Source of the DNA: Sulfurovum sp.
Lineage (GTDB): Bacteria > Campylobacterota > Campylobacteria > Campylobacterales > Sulfurovaceae
DNA: 64,000 bases
Direction of reading: 5' to 3'
Assembly: GCA_024762315.1 (NCBI GenBank)
Contig: JANTHR010000001.1
Span: 19,658 to 83,657, forward strand
Positions within the stretch are counted from its first letter, which is position 1. Each line of letters begins with the position of its first letter. The position numbers were made by a program, and so were the translations under genes. Below, one piece after another: positions 1-11,296 of the stretch. The notes below the pieces were generated by a model. That model was given only the letters and a program-made list of their open reading frames with translations. It did not search any database and had not been told where the DNA came from.

Positions 1-1
1 T

Positions 2-751
2 GGTGTAGGAAAAACAACAACAGCAGTAAACTTGGCAGCTTCTCTGGCAGAAAGAGGCAAAAAAGTTCTTCTTCTGGATATTGATCCCCAGTCCAATGCA
101 ACTACCAGTTTAGGCTTCAGCAGAAGTGACTATGAGTTTAACATCTATCATGTGCTGATAGGAAGTAAGAAACTTTCAGAAGTTGTACTGAAAACAAATA
201 TTAAAAAACTTGATCTTGTTCCTTCTAGCATCGGCCTGGTCGGTATAGAGAAAGAATTCTATAATCCTAAGAAAAAAAACAGGGAACTGGTACTTAAAGA
301 GAAGATCAAAGAGATCTCCAAAAAATATGATTTTATTATCATAGATTCCCCACCGGCTTTGGGTCCTATTACTATCAACGCATTGAGTGCATCAGACTCT
401 GTTATCATTCCTATTCAATGCGAATTTTTTGCACTGGAAGGATTGGCGCAACTGCTCAATACGGTAAGTCTTTTAAAGAAAACGATCAACCCTAAGTTAA
501 AGATCAAAGGATTCCTGCCTACGATGTATTCCGGGCAGAATAATCTTTCCAAGCAGGTATTGGCTGATCTCTCCCACCATTTTAAAGATAAACTTTTCCA
601 TATTAAAAAAGGAAAAGAGTGTATTGTCGTACCGCGAAACGTTAAAATAGCTGAGAGTCCGAGTTTTGGTAAATCCGTGATACATTATGCAACAGGTTCC
701 AAAGGCTCTATCGCCTATAGGAACCTGGCAACTGTTATAGCGAGAGGGTAG
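2..751 (+). CDS. parA: ParA/Soj-family chromosome partitioning ATPase, 5' end missing
   Basis: ParA ATPases bind nonspecific DNA when ATP-loaded and move ParB-parS complexes to segregate chromosomes. The reading frame is open from base 2, where GVGKTTT is the end of a deviant Walker A motif, so the true start and the first residues (normally including KGG) lie before the window. Further motifs are the DIDPQ switch region and the Walker B-like IIIDSPPALG. The TTG at 32 lies inside the motif region and is not the start. The stop is one base before the parB ATG, so the two genes form one transcription unit. The family is certain; only the N-terminus is unknown. Confidence 0.95.
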   Translation, partial: GVGKTTTAVNLAASLAERGKKVLLLDIDPQSNATTSLGFSRSDYEFNIYHVLIGSKKLSEVVLKTNIKKLDLVPSSIGLVGIEKEFYNPKKKNRELVLKEKIKEISKKYDFIIIDSPPALGPITINALSASDSVIIPIQCEFFALEGLAQLLNTVSLLKKTINPKLKIKGFLPTMYSGQNNLSKQVLADLSHHFKDKLFHIKKGKECIVVPRNVKIAESPSFGKSVIHYATGSKGSIAYRNLATVIARG

Positions 752-752
752 C

Positions 753-1622
753 ATGGCGTTAGGTAGAGGACTTGGAGACATTCTCTCCGAAGTAGAAGAT
801 GCATACGAAAAAGATCTAAACAGTATTGACAGTTTTGAACTTGAAGCACAGGGGGCACATGTTGAAGATCTTCGTGTTGACAGCATTACTCCCAATCCAT
901 TTCAGCCTCGTAAACATTTTGATGAAAAAGCACTTCAAGAGTTAAGCGCATCAGTAAAAGAGCATGGTTTGCTCCAGCCCATTGTGGTGATAGAAAAGGA
1001 AGATGGTTATCTTCTGGTGGCCGGTGAGCGTCGTCTCAGGGCACATAAAATTGCAAAACTCACAAAGATCAAGGCTATTGTTGCCAATGTGGATATAGAT
1101 GAAGCAAGACTTCGCGAACTTGCACTTATTGAAAATATCCAAAGGGAAAATCTTAATGCCATTGAATTGGCAAATTCTTATGCCGAATTGATAAATGTGC
1201 ATAAGATCACACATGATGAACTCTCTTCCATCGTACATAAAAGTCGTTCCCAGATCACCAATACCATGCGACTTTTAAGCCTTTCTGCCTACGCACAGAA
1301 ACAAGTTGCTTCAGGGAAAATCTCCCAAGGACACGCAAAGATATTGGTTGGTCTTGATGATCAAAAACAAAAGGTGGTCATAGATAGTATTATAGGACAA
1401 AAACTGAGTGTCCGTGATGCAGAAAAAATGGTTAAAAACCATAAAGAGAATAAAAGTAAAACAGCTGCTGTATCAAAAAGAAGTATGTTTCTTGAATCTT
1501 ATGCAGAAGAGATAGAAGCTGCACTTCCGTTTAAGTATAAGCTTAAAGCAAAAAGTATAGAGATAAGTCTAACTAATGAGAAAGATATACACAACTTCTT
1601 AAACTTCTTGAAAAAAGGCTAA
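753..1622 (+). CDS. parB: ParB/Spo0J-family chromosome partitioning protein
   Basis: ParB is the parS-binding CTPase that loads on centromere-like sites and stimulates ParA. The protein has 289 residues, normal for the family. The N-terminal ParB/sulfiredoxin-like domain is visible as NPFQPRKHF near residue 48, GERRLRA near 90 and ENIQREN near 127. The middle HTH region includes SRSQITN and the GHAK element, and the C-terminus is a short dimerisation domain. It is coupled to parA with one base between them. No parS palindrome was identified in this window. ParAB directly upstream of the ATP synthase genes is an order I recall from Campylobacter. Confidence 0.96.
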   Translation: MALGRGLGDILSEVEDAYEKDLNSIDSFELEAQGAHVEDLRVDSITPNPFQPRKHFDEKALQELSASVKEHGLLQPIVVIEKEDGYLLVAGERRLRAHKIAKLTKIKAIVANVDIDEARLRELALIENIQRENLNAIELANSYAELINVHKITHDELSSIVHKSRSQITNTMRLLSLSAYAQKQVASGKISQGHAKILVGLDDQKQKVVIDSIIGQKLSVRDAEKMVKNHKENKSKTAAVSKRSMFLESYAEEIEAALPFKYKLKAKSIEISLTNEKDIHNFLNFLKKG

Positions 1623-1695
1623 AAAAAGCTTGATTTTTAACCAGTATTTCATTTCCAAAATGATAAAATAATTCGAAATTACACGAGGAGTTTTA

Positions 1696-2118
1696 ATGCT
1701 TGACATACATTTACCATTGATGTTGTTCGTCTTGGCTTTGTTTCTAGCCCTTCTTGTTCTTTTAAATAATATGCTATTTAAGCCCTTGATCAAGTTCATG
1801 GACGATAGAGATCACTCTATAGCAAAAGATTTAGAAGCAGCAAAAGGGCTTAGCGGTAATAGTGATGAACTCAATGCTAAGGCAGATGAAAATATTAGCA
1901 ATGCTAAAAATGAAGCTGCTGCAATCAGACAGAAAGCGATCGATGATGAAAAAACATTGGCTGCAAGTAAGGTCGAAACAAAACAGAGTGAGCTAAACAA
2001 AGAGTATGAAAGCTTTGTAGAGAAGTTAGCCTCAGATAAAGAGAATCTTAAAAATTCTCTTATTTCTCAAATGCCTCTATTTAAAGAGAGCCTCAAAGCT
2101 AAGTTTAGCAAACTATAG
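1696..2118 (+). CDS. atpF': F0F1 ATP synthase subunit b' (peripheral stalk)
   Basis: This 140-residue protein is one of two b-type peripheral stalk subunits. It has one membrane segment at about residues 5-25 (LPLMLFVLALFLALLVLL), followed by a long charged amphipathic helix rich in A, E and K. A separate b' gene next to b makes a heterodimeric stalk, as in Campylobacterota, cyanobacteria and alphaproteobacteria. The start follows a GAGGAG ribosome binding site at 1685-1690. It opens the seven-gene ATP synthase operon. Subunits a and c are not in the window, consistent with a split ATP synthase locus in this phylum. Confidence 0.92.
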   Translation: MLDIHLPLMLFVLALFLALLVLLNNMLFKPLIKFMDDRDHSIAKDLEAAKGLSGNSDELNAKADENISNAKNEAAAIRQKAIDDEKTLAASKVETKQSELNKEYESFVEKLASDKENLKNSLISQMPLFKESLKAKFSKL

Positions 2119-2124
2119 GAAGGG

Positions 2125-2679
2125 ATGAAGATGAAGAAATTAGCATTATTCGCTTTACTCATGGTACCCGTTATGCTTTTAGCCAGCGGACATGCCGGTG
2201 GTGAAGAGAGTCGATATTTTGCACAAACAGGCCGAGAGAGCGACTTTTGGCCAAGAGTGATCAACTTTACTATCTTTGCTGCATTGCTTTACTATTTGAT
2301 CGCAAATCCGATCAAGAACTTCTTTAAAGACAGAAGAGACAGTATCGCGGCACAGCTTAGGGAAATAGAAGAGAAACTTCAAGCAGCGAAAGATGAGAAG
2401 AAAGAAGCACAAGCTCGTTTAGACGAAAGTGATAAAAAAGCGGATCAGATCATCGAAGATGCAAAAAAAGAGGCAGCTCTTTTAGCACAGAAGATCGCTG
2501 AAACAAATGAAAATGAATTGCTTCTTATGGAGAAGCAACTTGAAGAGAAAATGACTTTGGAAGAGAGAAAAGCTGCAAGAGAAGTAATAGATGAGATATT
2601 GAGTGACAATATAACAAATGACGATATCATGCTTGATGAAGCTAAAGTTGTTGATATTATTTCTAGGAAGGTGGCATAG
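2125..2679 (+). CDS. atpF: F0F1 ATP synthase subunit b
   Basis: This 184-residue stalk subunit starts with a hydrophobic stretch resembling a signal peptide or first membrane helix (residues about 4-20). A second membrane segment lies near residues 48-65 (INFTIFAALLYYLIANP). A long charged helix follows (residues 75-160), with repeated E, K and A as in b subunits. It links F0 to F1 through the delta subunit encoded next. AAGGGATGAAG upstream supplies the ribosome binding site, and only six bases separate it from atpF'. Confidence 0.93.
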   Translation: MKMKKLALFALLMVPVMLLASGHAGGEESRYFAQTGRESDFWPRVINFTIFAALLYYLIANPIKNFFKDRRDSIAAQLREIEEKLQAAKDEKKEAQARLDESDKKADQIIEDAKKEAALLAQKIAETNENELLLMEKQLEEKMTLEERKAAREVIDEILSDNITNDDIMLDEAKVVDIISRKVA

Positions 2680-2681
2680 TT

Positions 2682-3209
2682 ATGGAAGAATTGATCGCTA
2701 AAAGATATGCTACAGCACTTTCATCTGTAAGTAAAGATGTTAAAGGCATTGCAGAAGTACTTAATGTACTGACTGAAGCTATTGGTAATGAAGAGGTTAA
2801 AACGATTTTAACTTCTCCAATTGTTTCAAGTCAAAAGAAAACGGAAATGATTCTCTCTACACTTGGAGATAAAGCGGATACTGTACTTGTAAACTTTATT
2901 AAAATCCTGGGTGAGAATAAAAGACTTGATCTTATTCCGGCTATTACCAAAGTGCTTAATGCGGACTTGCAAAAAGAATCAAACGAGTACGAAGGTGTTT
3001 TAAAGAGTAAAGAGACACTGGGTAAAGATGAATTAAGCAAGCTACAGGAAACACTTAAGAAATACACGGGTTCTACGATCAAGTTGACGCAGGAGAAAAC
3101 AGACCTTGACGGCTTGCGTGTTTCGGTTGATGATTTGGGAATTGAGGTTAACTTCTCTAAGCAGAGAGTTAAAGAACAACTAATTGATTTCATTAAGAAA
3201 TCATTATAG
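2682..3209 (+). CDS. atpH: F0F1 ATP synthase subunit delta
   Basis: The delta subunit (OSCP type) holds the top of F1 to the b/b' stalk. The 175 residues match the family length. The N-terminus has the conserved IAKRYATAL helix, and the C-terminal part has the usual pattern of a domain contacting the stalk (VDDLGIEVNFS). It sits between atpF and atpA with two and 24 bases of spacing, so it is clearly part of the atp operon. Confidence 0.95.
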   Translation: MEELIAKRYATALSSVSKDVKGIAEVLNVLTEAIGNEEVKTILTSPIVSSQKKTEMILSTLGDKADTVLVNFIKILGENKRLDLIPAITKVLNADLQKESNEYEGVLKSKETLGKDELSKLQETLKKYTGSTIKLTQEKTDLDGLRVSVDDLGIEVNFSKQRVKEQLIDFIKKSL

Positions 3210-3233
3210 TTATCTAAAAGTAAAGGAGAGTCA

Positions 3234-4748
3234 GTGGCAGTAAAATTGCAAGCAGATGAGATAAGTTCAATCATCAAAGAGAGAATTGAGAACTTTGAGA
3301 TCGATGTAGATATCAATGAAATAGGAAAAGTAGTAGGTATCGCGGATGGTATATCAACCGTATACGGTCTTAATAATGTAATGGCAGGTGAAGTTGTAGA
3401 GTTTGATAACGGCGCCAAGGGACTGGTATTGAACCTTGAAGAGGCAAATGTAGGTGTTGTTGTTCTTGGTTCAAGTGCCGGAATTGTAGAAGGCATGAGC
3501 GTTAAGAGACTTGGAGAGCTTCTTAAAACACCAGTTGGTGACTCACTGATGGGTAGAGTTGTTAACCCGCTTGGTGAAGCGATAGACGGCAAAGGTGCGG
3601 TTGAAGCAGCAGAGTATAGATTTGTTGAAGAGAAGGCACCCGGGATCATGGCTAGGAAATCAGTTCATGAGCCACTTCAGACAGGAATCAAAGCGATCGA
3701 TGCACTTGTACCGGTTGGTAGAGGGCAAAGAGAGCTTATTATTGGTGACAGACAAACCGGTAAAACAACATTGGCTATCGATACGATCATCAACCAGAAA
3801 GGTCAAGATGTTGTATGTATCTATGTTGCTATCGGTCAAAAGCAGTCAACAGTAGCTGCTACCGTGAAAAAACTTGAAGAACACGGAGCAATGGATTACA
3901 CTATCGTTGTAAATGCCGGGGCATCTGATTCTTCGGCACTTCAGTTCCTTGCACCTTATGCTGGTGTAACAATGGCTGAGTACTTCAGAGATAATGGTAG
4001 ACATGCAGTGATCTTCTATGATGATCTTTCCAAGCATGCGGTTGCATATAGAGAAATGTCATTGATTCTTAGAAGACCTCCGGGAAGAGAAGCATATCCG
4101 GGTGATGTTTTCTATCTTCACTCCAGACTTCTTGAAAGAGCTGCAAAGCTTTCAGATGAGCTGGGTGCTGGTTCTATTACTGCATTCCCTATTATTGAGA
4201 CACAAGCTGGCGATGTTGCGGCATATATCCCAACAAATGTTATTTCCATTACAGATGGTCAGATCTTCCTTGAAACGGACCTCTTCAACTCAGGTATCAG
4301 ACCGGCGATCAACGTAGGTCTTTCTGTATCCAGAGTTGGTGGTGCCGCTCAAATTAAAGCAACTAAACAGGTTTCAGGTACACTGAGACTTGACCTTGCT
4401 TCATTTAGAGAGCTTCAAGCCTTTGCACAGTTTGCATCTGACCTTGATGAGCATACCAGAGGACAACTTGAGCGTGGTCAGAGAATGGTAGAGGTACTTA
4501 AACAAGGACCATACGCTCCTGTACCGATCGAAAAACAAGTTGCTATCATCTTTGCCGGTGCAAATGGATACCTGGATGACATTCCTGCATCTTCAGTAAC
4601 AAAGTTTGAAGCAGATCTTATGCCGTTTATGGAAGCAAAATATGCAAACATCTTAGAGAGTATCAGAAGTGAGAAAAAGATCACTGATGATACAGATGCT
4701 GACCTTAGAAAAGCAATAGAAGATTTCAAAGCATCTTTTTCGGCATAA
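3234..4748 (+). CDS. atpA: F0F1 ATP synthase subunit alpha
   Basis: Alpha is the noncatalytic nucleotide-binding subunit of the F1 hexamer. The protein has 504 residues, normal for the family. The P-loop GDRQTGKTT is near residues 170-178, and the alpha signature [14 protein letters not shown] is present. The start is GTG, preceded by AAAGGAGAG (3222-3230), an excellent ribosome binding site. A 272-residue open frame on the other strand across 2831-3649 is a shadow of this gene and atpH. Confidence 0.98.
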   Translation: MAVKLQADEISSIIKERIENFEIDVDINEIGKVVGIADGISTVYGLNNVMAGEVVEFDNGAKGLVLNLEEANVGVVVLGSSAGIVEGMSVKRLGELLKTPVGDSLMGRVVNPLGEAIDGKGAVEAAEYRFVEEKAPGIMARKSVHEPLQTGIKAIDALVPVGRGQRELIIGDRQTGKTTLAIDTIINQKGQDVVCIYVAIGQKQSTVAATVKKLEEHGAMDYTIVVNAGASDSSALQFLAPYAGVTMAEYFRDNGRHAVIFYDDLSKHAVAYREMSLILRRPPGREAYPGDVFYLHSRLLERAAKLSDELGAGSITAFPIIETQAGDVAAYIPTNVISITDGQIFLETDLFNSGIRPAINVGLSVSRVGGAAQIKATKQVSGTLRLDLASFRELQAFAQFASDLDEHTRGQLERGQRMVEVLKQGPYAPVPIEKQVAIIFAGANGYLDDIPASSVTKFEADLMPFMEAKYANILESIRSEKKITDDTDADLRKAIEDFKASFSA

Positions 4749-4760
4749 GAAAGGCTAAAA

Positions 4761-7063
<2,303 letters not shown>

Positions 7064-7086
7064 GCATTAATCTTAAAAGGATCAAT

Positions 7087-7473
7087 ATGGAACTTATGAA
7101 GCTAGAGATAGTCACACCCAACGGTGTGATCTTTGATGCTGAAGTAAAGCAGGTAACGCTGCCGGGGTCAGAAGGTGAATTCGGTGTTTTACCGAAACAC
7201 GCAACCTTGGTATCGTTACTGGATACAGGTGTGATCGTTATCGAAAAAGCAGACGGGAGTGAAGTAGCAGTTGCTATTAATTCTGGTTATGTAAAAGTAG
7301 ATGAAGGAAAAACTACATGTATCGTAGATGGTGCAGTTGCTCTCTCCGGTGGTGACAGTGACCTTGCTAAAGCACTTGAAGCAGCCAAAGAACTGCTCAA
7401 AAGTGCAGAATCCTCTAATACAGCTATTGCATCTGCCGTAGCTAAAGTAGAGCAAATCGGAAAGTCTTTCTAA
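7087..7473 (+). CDS. atpC: F0F1 ATP synthase subunit epsilon
   Basis: Epsilon sits on the gamma shaft and modulates ATP hydrolysis. The 128-residue protein has the N-terminal beta-sandwich signature LEIVTPNGVIFD, the loop GSEGEFGVLPKHA, and a short alanine-rich C-terminal helical region. It ends the ATP synthase gene set. The next gene (TolQ/ExbB type) begins one base after its stop, so ATP synthase and Tol genes may be co-transcribed, an arrangement I recall from C. jejuni. Confidence 0.96.
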   Translation: MELMKLEIVTPNGVIFDAEVKQVTLPGSEGEFGVLPKHATLVSLLDTGVIVIEKADGSEVAVAINSGYVKVDEGKTTCIVDGAVALSGGDSDLAKALEAAKELLKSAESSNTAIASAVAKVEQIGKSF

Positions 7474-7474
7474 G

Positions 7475-8047
7475 TTGGGGTCTCTCCTTGATTATTTCAT
7501 GGGTAGCAGTGCAATTACTATTTTTGTACTGCTTCTGCTATCTGTTTATTTTATTGCTACATTCTGGGTATTTTTCGATCGATTCTACATCTTGAATTCA
7601 CGTATCGCTTCAGAAGCAAAATCACTAAAATCACTCTATACAGGTCAGTCAAAATCAGTGTCTAGCAACTCACTTATTTTTACTTATCTGAGTCGTGTGA
7701 ATATCCCTAACAAAGCCATTCTTGAAGCGGCGTCTTCCGATGCCATCCGCGTTTCCACGAAAGGATTGACATGGCTGTCTATTATTGCATCGACCTCACC
7801 TTTCATAGGGCTTTTTGGTACAGTGATCGGGATACTCGAGACTTTCTCTAGGCTTGGAGCACAGTCCAGTGCTTCTTTGAGTGTGGTGGCTCCTGCTATT
7901 TCTGAAGCACTTATTGCTACGGCTGCAGGTATTGCTGTAGCGATCTTTGCCTATACCTTTCATCTTATTTTGAAGCGTAAAGCGTATGAACTCTCTTCTC
8001 TTCTTGCTTCTCAATCTGAAGTGATCCTCTCTCAGATAGAGGAGTAA
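7475..8047 (+). CDS. tolQ: MotA/TolQ/ExbB-family proton channel protein, probably TolQ
   Basis: This is the proton-conducting partner of TolR/ExbD, powering TolA or TonB. The 190-residue protein has three membrane segments: residues about 13-32 (ITIFVLLLLSVYFIATFWVF), about 97-118 and about 138-160. The family motif TSPFIGLFGTVIGILE is visible. The TTG start follows the atpC stop with only a weak, distant GGAAAG; an ATG at 7499 is an alternative. The downstream TolA-like gene, and tolB-pal a few genes on, favour a Tol role. ExbB is the alternative name. Confidence 0.85.
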   Translation: MGSLLDYFMGSSAITIFVLLLLSVYFIATFWVFFDRFYILNSRIASEAKSLKSLYTGQSKSVSSNSLIFTYLSRVNIPNKAILEAASSDAIRVSTKGLTWLSIIASTSPFIGLFGTVIGILETFSRLGAQSSASLSVVAPAISEALIATAAGIAVAIFAYTFHLILKRKAYELSSLLASQSEVILSQIEE

Positions 8048-8050
8048 TAG

Positions 8051-8437
8051 ATGTTTAGTTGGGATGACAGTCCGGACCTTAACATTACGCCTCTTGTAGA
8101 TGTGATGCTGGTACTTATGGCTATTTTAATGATCACGGCACCGACTATTACTTTTCAGGAACAGATAGATCTTCCTCAGGGCTCCAAGACCGTTAAGGTT
8201 ACCAAACCGAAAACATTGACTATCCGTATGGATAAAAATCAAAAGATATATTTGAACAAAGATACCTATGCGCTTGATACGTTTGCAGATGATTTCGTGA
8301 ATCAGTCCGCAAAGTTCGATAAGAATTCTGAAGTTTACATTCGTGCAGATGAACAACTCAAATACAAAGATGTAATGTACCTGCTTAAGAGCGTGAAAGC
8401 GGCCGGTTTTGAGAAGGTCTCACTTATAACGTTATGA
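8051..8437 (+). CDS. tolR: ExbD/TolR-family energy transducer, probably TolR
   Basis: This 128-residue inner-membrane protein forms the proton motor with TolQ. It has the family signature LNITPLVDVMLVLMAILMI: a membrane segment at about residues 18-36 holding the conserved aspartate (VDVMLVL) that carries protons. A small periplasmic domain ends in VKAAGFEKVSLIT. It overlaps the next gene by four bases (ATGA), which suggests translational coupling. Confidence 0.9.
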   Translation: MFSWDDSPDLNITPLVDVMLVLMAILMITAPTITFQEQIDLPQGSKTVKVTKPKTLTIRMDKNQKIYLNKDTYALDTFADDFVNQSAKFDKNSEVYIRADEQLKYKDVMYLLKSVKAAGFEKVSLITL

Positions 8438-9234
8438 TAAAATCCTCTAAACTCATATCGGGTCTGTTGGCTTTTACTGTCTATTTTACCGTTATTGGTC
8501 TACTGCTTTTCTATTTTAATACACGTGATGAAAAGAAGTCTGTACATTATGTAAAAAAAGATGAACATCGCATTCAGGTGGCACTGTCTGCTCCGTCAAA
8601 AGACAAAAAAACTAGAGAAAAACCGAAATCAAAACCAAAGCCCAAACCAAAACCAAAGCCAAAGAGAAAACCTCAAGTCAAGTCCAAACCAAAGCCTAAG
8701 AAAGAAGTAAAAAAGAAGATAATTAAAGAGAAGAGAGTAAAAAAACTTACCAGGAAAAAAGATGAAAATCTTACAAAGCCTAAAAAAAAGCAAACTTTAG
8801 ACCTTTTCGCAAATATAAAAACACCTAAAAAGAAGAATATCATAAAAGTCACGGATGAACCGCAAAAAGTAAGACCTAAAAATAATCTGATCAAAGTATC
8901 TGATAAGACAAAAAGTGCAAGTGAACGTATCAGTTCTTCTTTGAAGATACGCAAAAGCAGTGACAGCGGTGTCGAGAATGCCTATTTTGCAAAAATTGAG
9001 GAAAAACTAAAAGGTTGGCCTGCGCAAAGTGAATATGCAGGAGAAATGGCTAAAGTGTGGTTTAAAGTCCAGCCTAGCGGATCATTTGAATTTAAAGTCA
9101 TTACGGCTTCAGGCAATGAGTCATTCAATACGGGACTGATAGCCTATTTGAAACAGCTTCAACGGCTTGGTTTTGGCCGTCACAAAGGTGACAGAGCCTA
9201 TGAACTTGATGTTGAATTCGTGGCTACAGAATAG
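8434..9234 (+). CDS. tolA: TolA/TonB-like energy transducer with lysine-proline-rich linker
   Basis: The 266-residue protein has one N-terminal membrane anchor (residues about 8-28). A very lysine-rich periplasmic linker follows (residues about 50-150), including alternating KPKPKP near residues 66-88 that would form an extended rod. The C-terminal domain is about 90 residues, with FKVQPSGSFEF and FNTGLIAYLKQLQ as in TonB/TolA C-terminal folds. It probably spans the periplasm to contact TolB/Pal and use the TolQR proton motor. TonB is possible, but the window contains Tol partners and no TonB-dependent receptor. Confidence 0.8.
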   Translation: MIKSSKLISGLLAFTVYFTVIGLLLFYFNTRDEKKSVHYVKKDEHRIQVALSAPSKDKKTREKPKSKPKPKPKPKPKRKPQVKSKPKPKKEVKKKIIKEKRVKKLTRKKDENLTKPKKKQTLDLFANIKTPKKKNIIKVTDEPQKVRPKNNLIKVSDKTKSASERISSSLKIRKSSDSGVENAYFAKIEEKLKGWPAQSEYAGEMAKVWFKVQPSGSFEFKVITASGNESFNTGLIAYLKQLQRLGFGRHKGDRAYELDVEFVATE

Positions 9235-9292
9235 TCTAACATATAGACTTGATATGAGGTGTCCTTATGTTTATCTTGAGTAATGTTTGTGC

Positions 9293-9298
9293 TATAAT
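9293..9298 (+). promoter_or_regulatory. Predicted -10 box upstream of pilT
   Basis: TATAAT preceded by TG (TGCTATAAT) is an extended -10 element 25 bases before the pilT start. No good -35 box is present, as is usual for sigma-70 promoters in Campylobacterota. The putative leader would be about 20 bases and contains AAGCAAGGAAG. Confidence 0.6.
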
Positions 9299-9323
9299 AA
9301 TAAATTGAAGCAAGGAAGAAATA

Positions 9324-10475
9324 ATGGAAAACAAATTGAAAAAATATCTGAATTATCTTATCAAGCACAATGGAAGTGATCTGCATTTAAAAGCAGGTTC
9401 CAGCGTTCATATGCGTAGGAATGGTGAACTCTTTGCACTCAAAGGAGAGAGGCTCAGTAATGAAGATATGACAGCAATTGCAAAAGAGATGCTTACCACA
9501 CCCCAATACAATCAATTGGTTGACAGTAAGGAGTTGGACTGTTCTTATGCACTGGATGAAACAAAACGATTTAGGGTAAACTTTTTTTATCAGGTAGGCG
9601 GACTGAGTGCCGTATTGCGTGCTATTCCTGAAAATATACTTTCCATAGATGAACTGAATCTTCCCGAAGTGGTGAAGGATCTAGCAGATCTTCAGAGTGG
9701 ATTGGTGCTTGTTACCGGCGTGACAGGGTCTGGCAAGTCAACAACATTGGCAGCCATGCTCGACAGGATAAATCAACGTAAAAGAAAACATATTATCAGC
9801 ATTGAAGATCCAGTTGAGTACATGCATAAAGAACAGAAGTCTCTTGTAACTCAGCGTGCCATAGGTACCAATACGCACTCTTTTGCTAACGCTTTACGTT
9901 CAGCGCTCAGGGAAGATATTGATATTATATTCATCGGTGAACTAAGAGATCTGGAGACAATGGAGATCGCCTTGCATGCAGCAAATACGGGACATCTTGT
10001 TTTTTCTACATTGCATACACTGGATGCAAAAGAATCCATCAGCCGGATCATCGGTATGTTCCCCAATGAAGAACAGGAACGTGTTCGAATGACATTGTCA
10101 TTTGTGCTGGAAGGTGTTATTTCACAAAGGCTGGTTAAAGACAAAGAAGGGGGAAGGGTCCCCGCAGTTGAAGTGATGAAGGGAACGGCAAGGATCTCGG
10201 AATTGATCGCAGAGAAGAGAGACAGCGAAATTCTGGAGGCTATAGAAAAAGGTAAAGAGATCTATGGGACACAGTCATTTGACCAGTCTTTATTGGATTT
10301 TTACAATAGTGGCAGGATCACACAGGAAGAAGCATTGCGAAACGCAACAAGTCCTTCAGATATGAATTTGATGATGCAGGGGATCAGGCAAGCATCAGGA
10401 CATGAAAATGCAAAAACAGTAAGAAGCAAAAATGCTCGAAAGAATTTTTTTGACCTGAAAAAACCTCAAGCCTAA
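9324..10475 (+). CDS. pilT: PilT-type retraction ATPase
   Basis: PilT hexamers power type IV pilus retraction and twitching motility. The 383-residue protein has the N-terminal GSDLHLKAGS motif, Walker A GVTGSGKST at residues 132-140, the Asp box region (IEDPVEYMH), Walker B DIIFIGELRD near residue 205, and the STLHTLDA His box. These separate PilT from the assembly ATPase PilB. No other pilus genes are nearby. It lies between the tolQRA and tolB-pal halves of the Tol cluster and has its own extended -10 promoter. Confidence 0.92.
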   Translation: MENKLKKYLNYLIKHNGSDLHLKAGSSVHMRRNGELFALKGERLSNEDMTAIAKEMLTTPQYNQLVDSKELDCSYALDETKRFRVNFFYQVGGLSAVLRAIPENILSIDELNLPEVVKDLADLQSGLVLVTGVTGSGKSTTLAAMLDRINQRKRKHIISIEDPVEYMHKEQKSLVTQRAIGTNTHSFANALRSALREDIDIIFIGELRDLETMEIALHAANTGHLVFSTLHTLDAKESISRIIGMFPNEEQERVRMTLSFVLEGVISQRLVKDKEGGRVPAVEVMKGTARISELIAEKRDSEILEAIEKGKEIYGTQSFDQSLLDFYNSGRITQEEALRNATSPSDMNLMMQGIRQASGHENAKTVRSKNARKNFFDLKKPQA

Positions 10476-10488
10476 TGAAGCAGAAGGC

Positions 10489-11295
10489 TCAATAGAACAT
10501 TGCAGACATGTATCCGACAACGGATTTAGTCTCACCGGTGGCATCGGCACTTGTGCGATAGTCGAGTAATTTTGAAGAGAGTTTAAGTTCTTTTGCTGCA
10601 AGAAGCATAGCGTGAAGACCGGTAATCCCACAGGCTTCGCATCCTTGTTTCAATATTTTGGCATCTATGGTGTCAACAGCCCTCAAGCAACTGAAATCAT
10701 GTGCTTTTGCCTCCTCCAGAGTATGGAAATGACTGAGATCACTGCTGATGATAACAGCATTTTCTTTATTGTGCAATAAAGCAAGAATAAGATTTGCCAG
10801 CTCTTTTACCGCCATATCACCATAAATAAGTTCTATGACCTTGGTATGCGGGAAATAGTATTTTATAAATGGCATTTGTACTTCGGTTGAATGTTCTTTG
10901 GCATGCGCCTGGGGTTCAAAACCTATGTTGAATTGTTTGGCCAAGGCAAAAAGGTAGGGGCTGTCTATGGGGATTTCACCACAGGGTGTTTCGTACGCTT
11001 CATAATAACTTCCGGAAATACCTTTGAAATAGTAATGGTGACTCGGACCGATAACGATGATACGTTTGGCTTTTGAGCGTTTGAGGAACTGATAGGCACA
11101 GTTTGCCGTGAAACCACTGTAAATATATCCGGCATGCGGAACAATAACAGCTTTGGGAATAATATTTTGAATTTCCGGGCTAACGGGTATAGTTTCAAGT
11201 TCTTGTTTGAATTTCTCTATGAGGGCTTTGACCTCGGCACACTCTTTTGGGTAAAAACTCCCTTGAACTGCCGCTTTACGTATATGGGAAGCCAT
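10489..11295 (-). CDS. amrB: MEMO1-family protein (AmmeMemoRadiSam system protein B)
   Basis: MEMO proteins are related to class III extradiol dioxygenases; their cellular role in bacteria is unresolved. The 268-residue protein shows the three family metal-ligand positions: His in VPHAGYIYSG, His in GPSHHYY and Cys in CEACGITGLHAM. The start is set at MASHIRK because GAAGAG lies seven bases upstream of that ATG; an ATG five codons earlier would overlap the preceding gene and has no good binding site. It follows the AMMECR1 gene with one base between them. The radical SAM partner often found with this pair is not in the window. Confidence 0.88.
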   Translation of the reverse strand: MASHIRKAAVQGSFYPKECAEVKALIEKFKQELETIPVSPEIQNIIPKAVIVPHAGYIYSGFTANCAYQFLKRSKAKRIIVIGPSHHYYFKGISGSYYEAYETPCGEIPIDSPYLFALAKQFNIGFEPQAHAKEHSTEVQMPFIKYYFPHTKVIELIYGDMAVKELANLILALLHNKENAVIISSDLSHFHTLEEAKAHDFSCLRAVDTIDAKILKQGCEACGITGLHAMLLAAKELKLSSKLLDYRTSADATGETKSVVGYMSAMFY

Positions 11296-11296
11296 T

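Noticed and set aside
1623..1695. Possible terminator between parB and the atp operon
   Set aside because: AAAAAAGCTTGATTTTT is only a weak stem with A/T pairing; it could equally be sequence composition, so it is not listed.
2831..3649. Open frame of 272 codons on the minus strand
   Set aside because: It lies opposite atpH and atpA, has a serine/proline-rich composition typical of an antisense shadow, and shows no recognisable domain.
8640..8720. Repetitive CCAAAGCC-type DNA, possibly a tandem repeat or CRISPR
   Set aside because: It encodes the Lys-Pro linker of the TolA-like protein; periods are irregular and there are no spacers.
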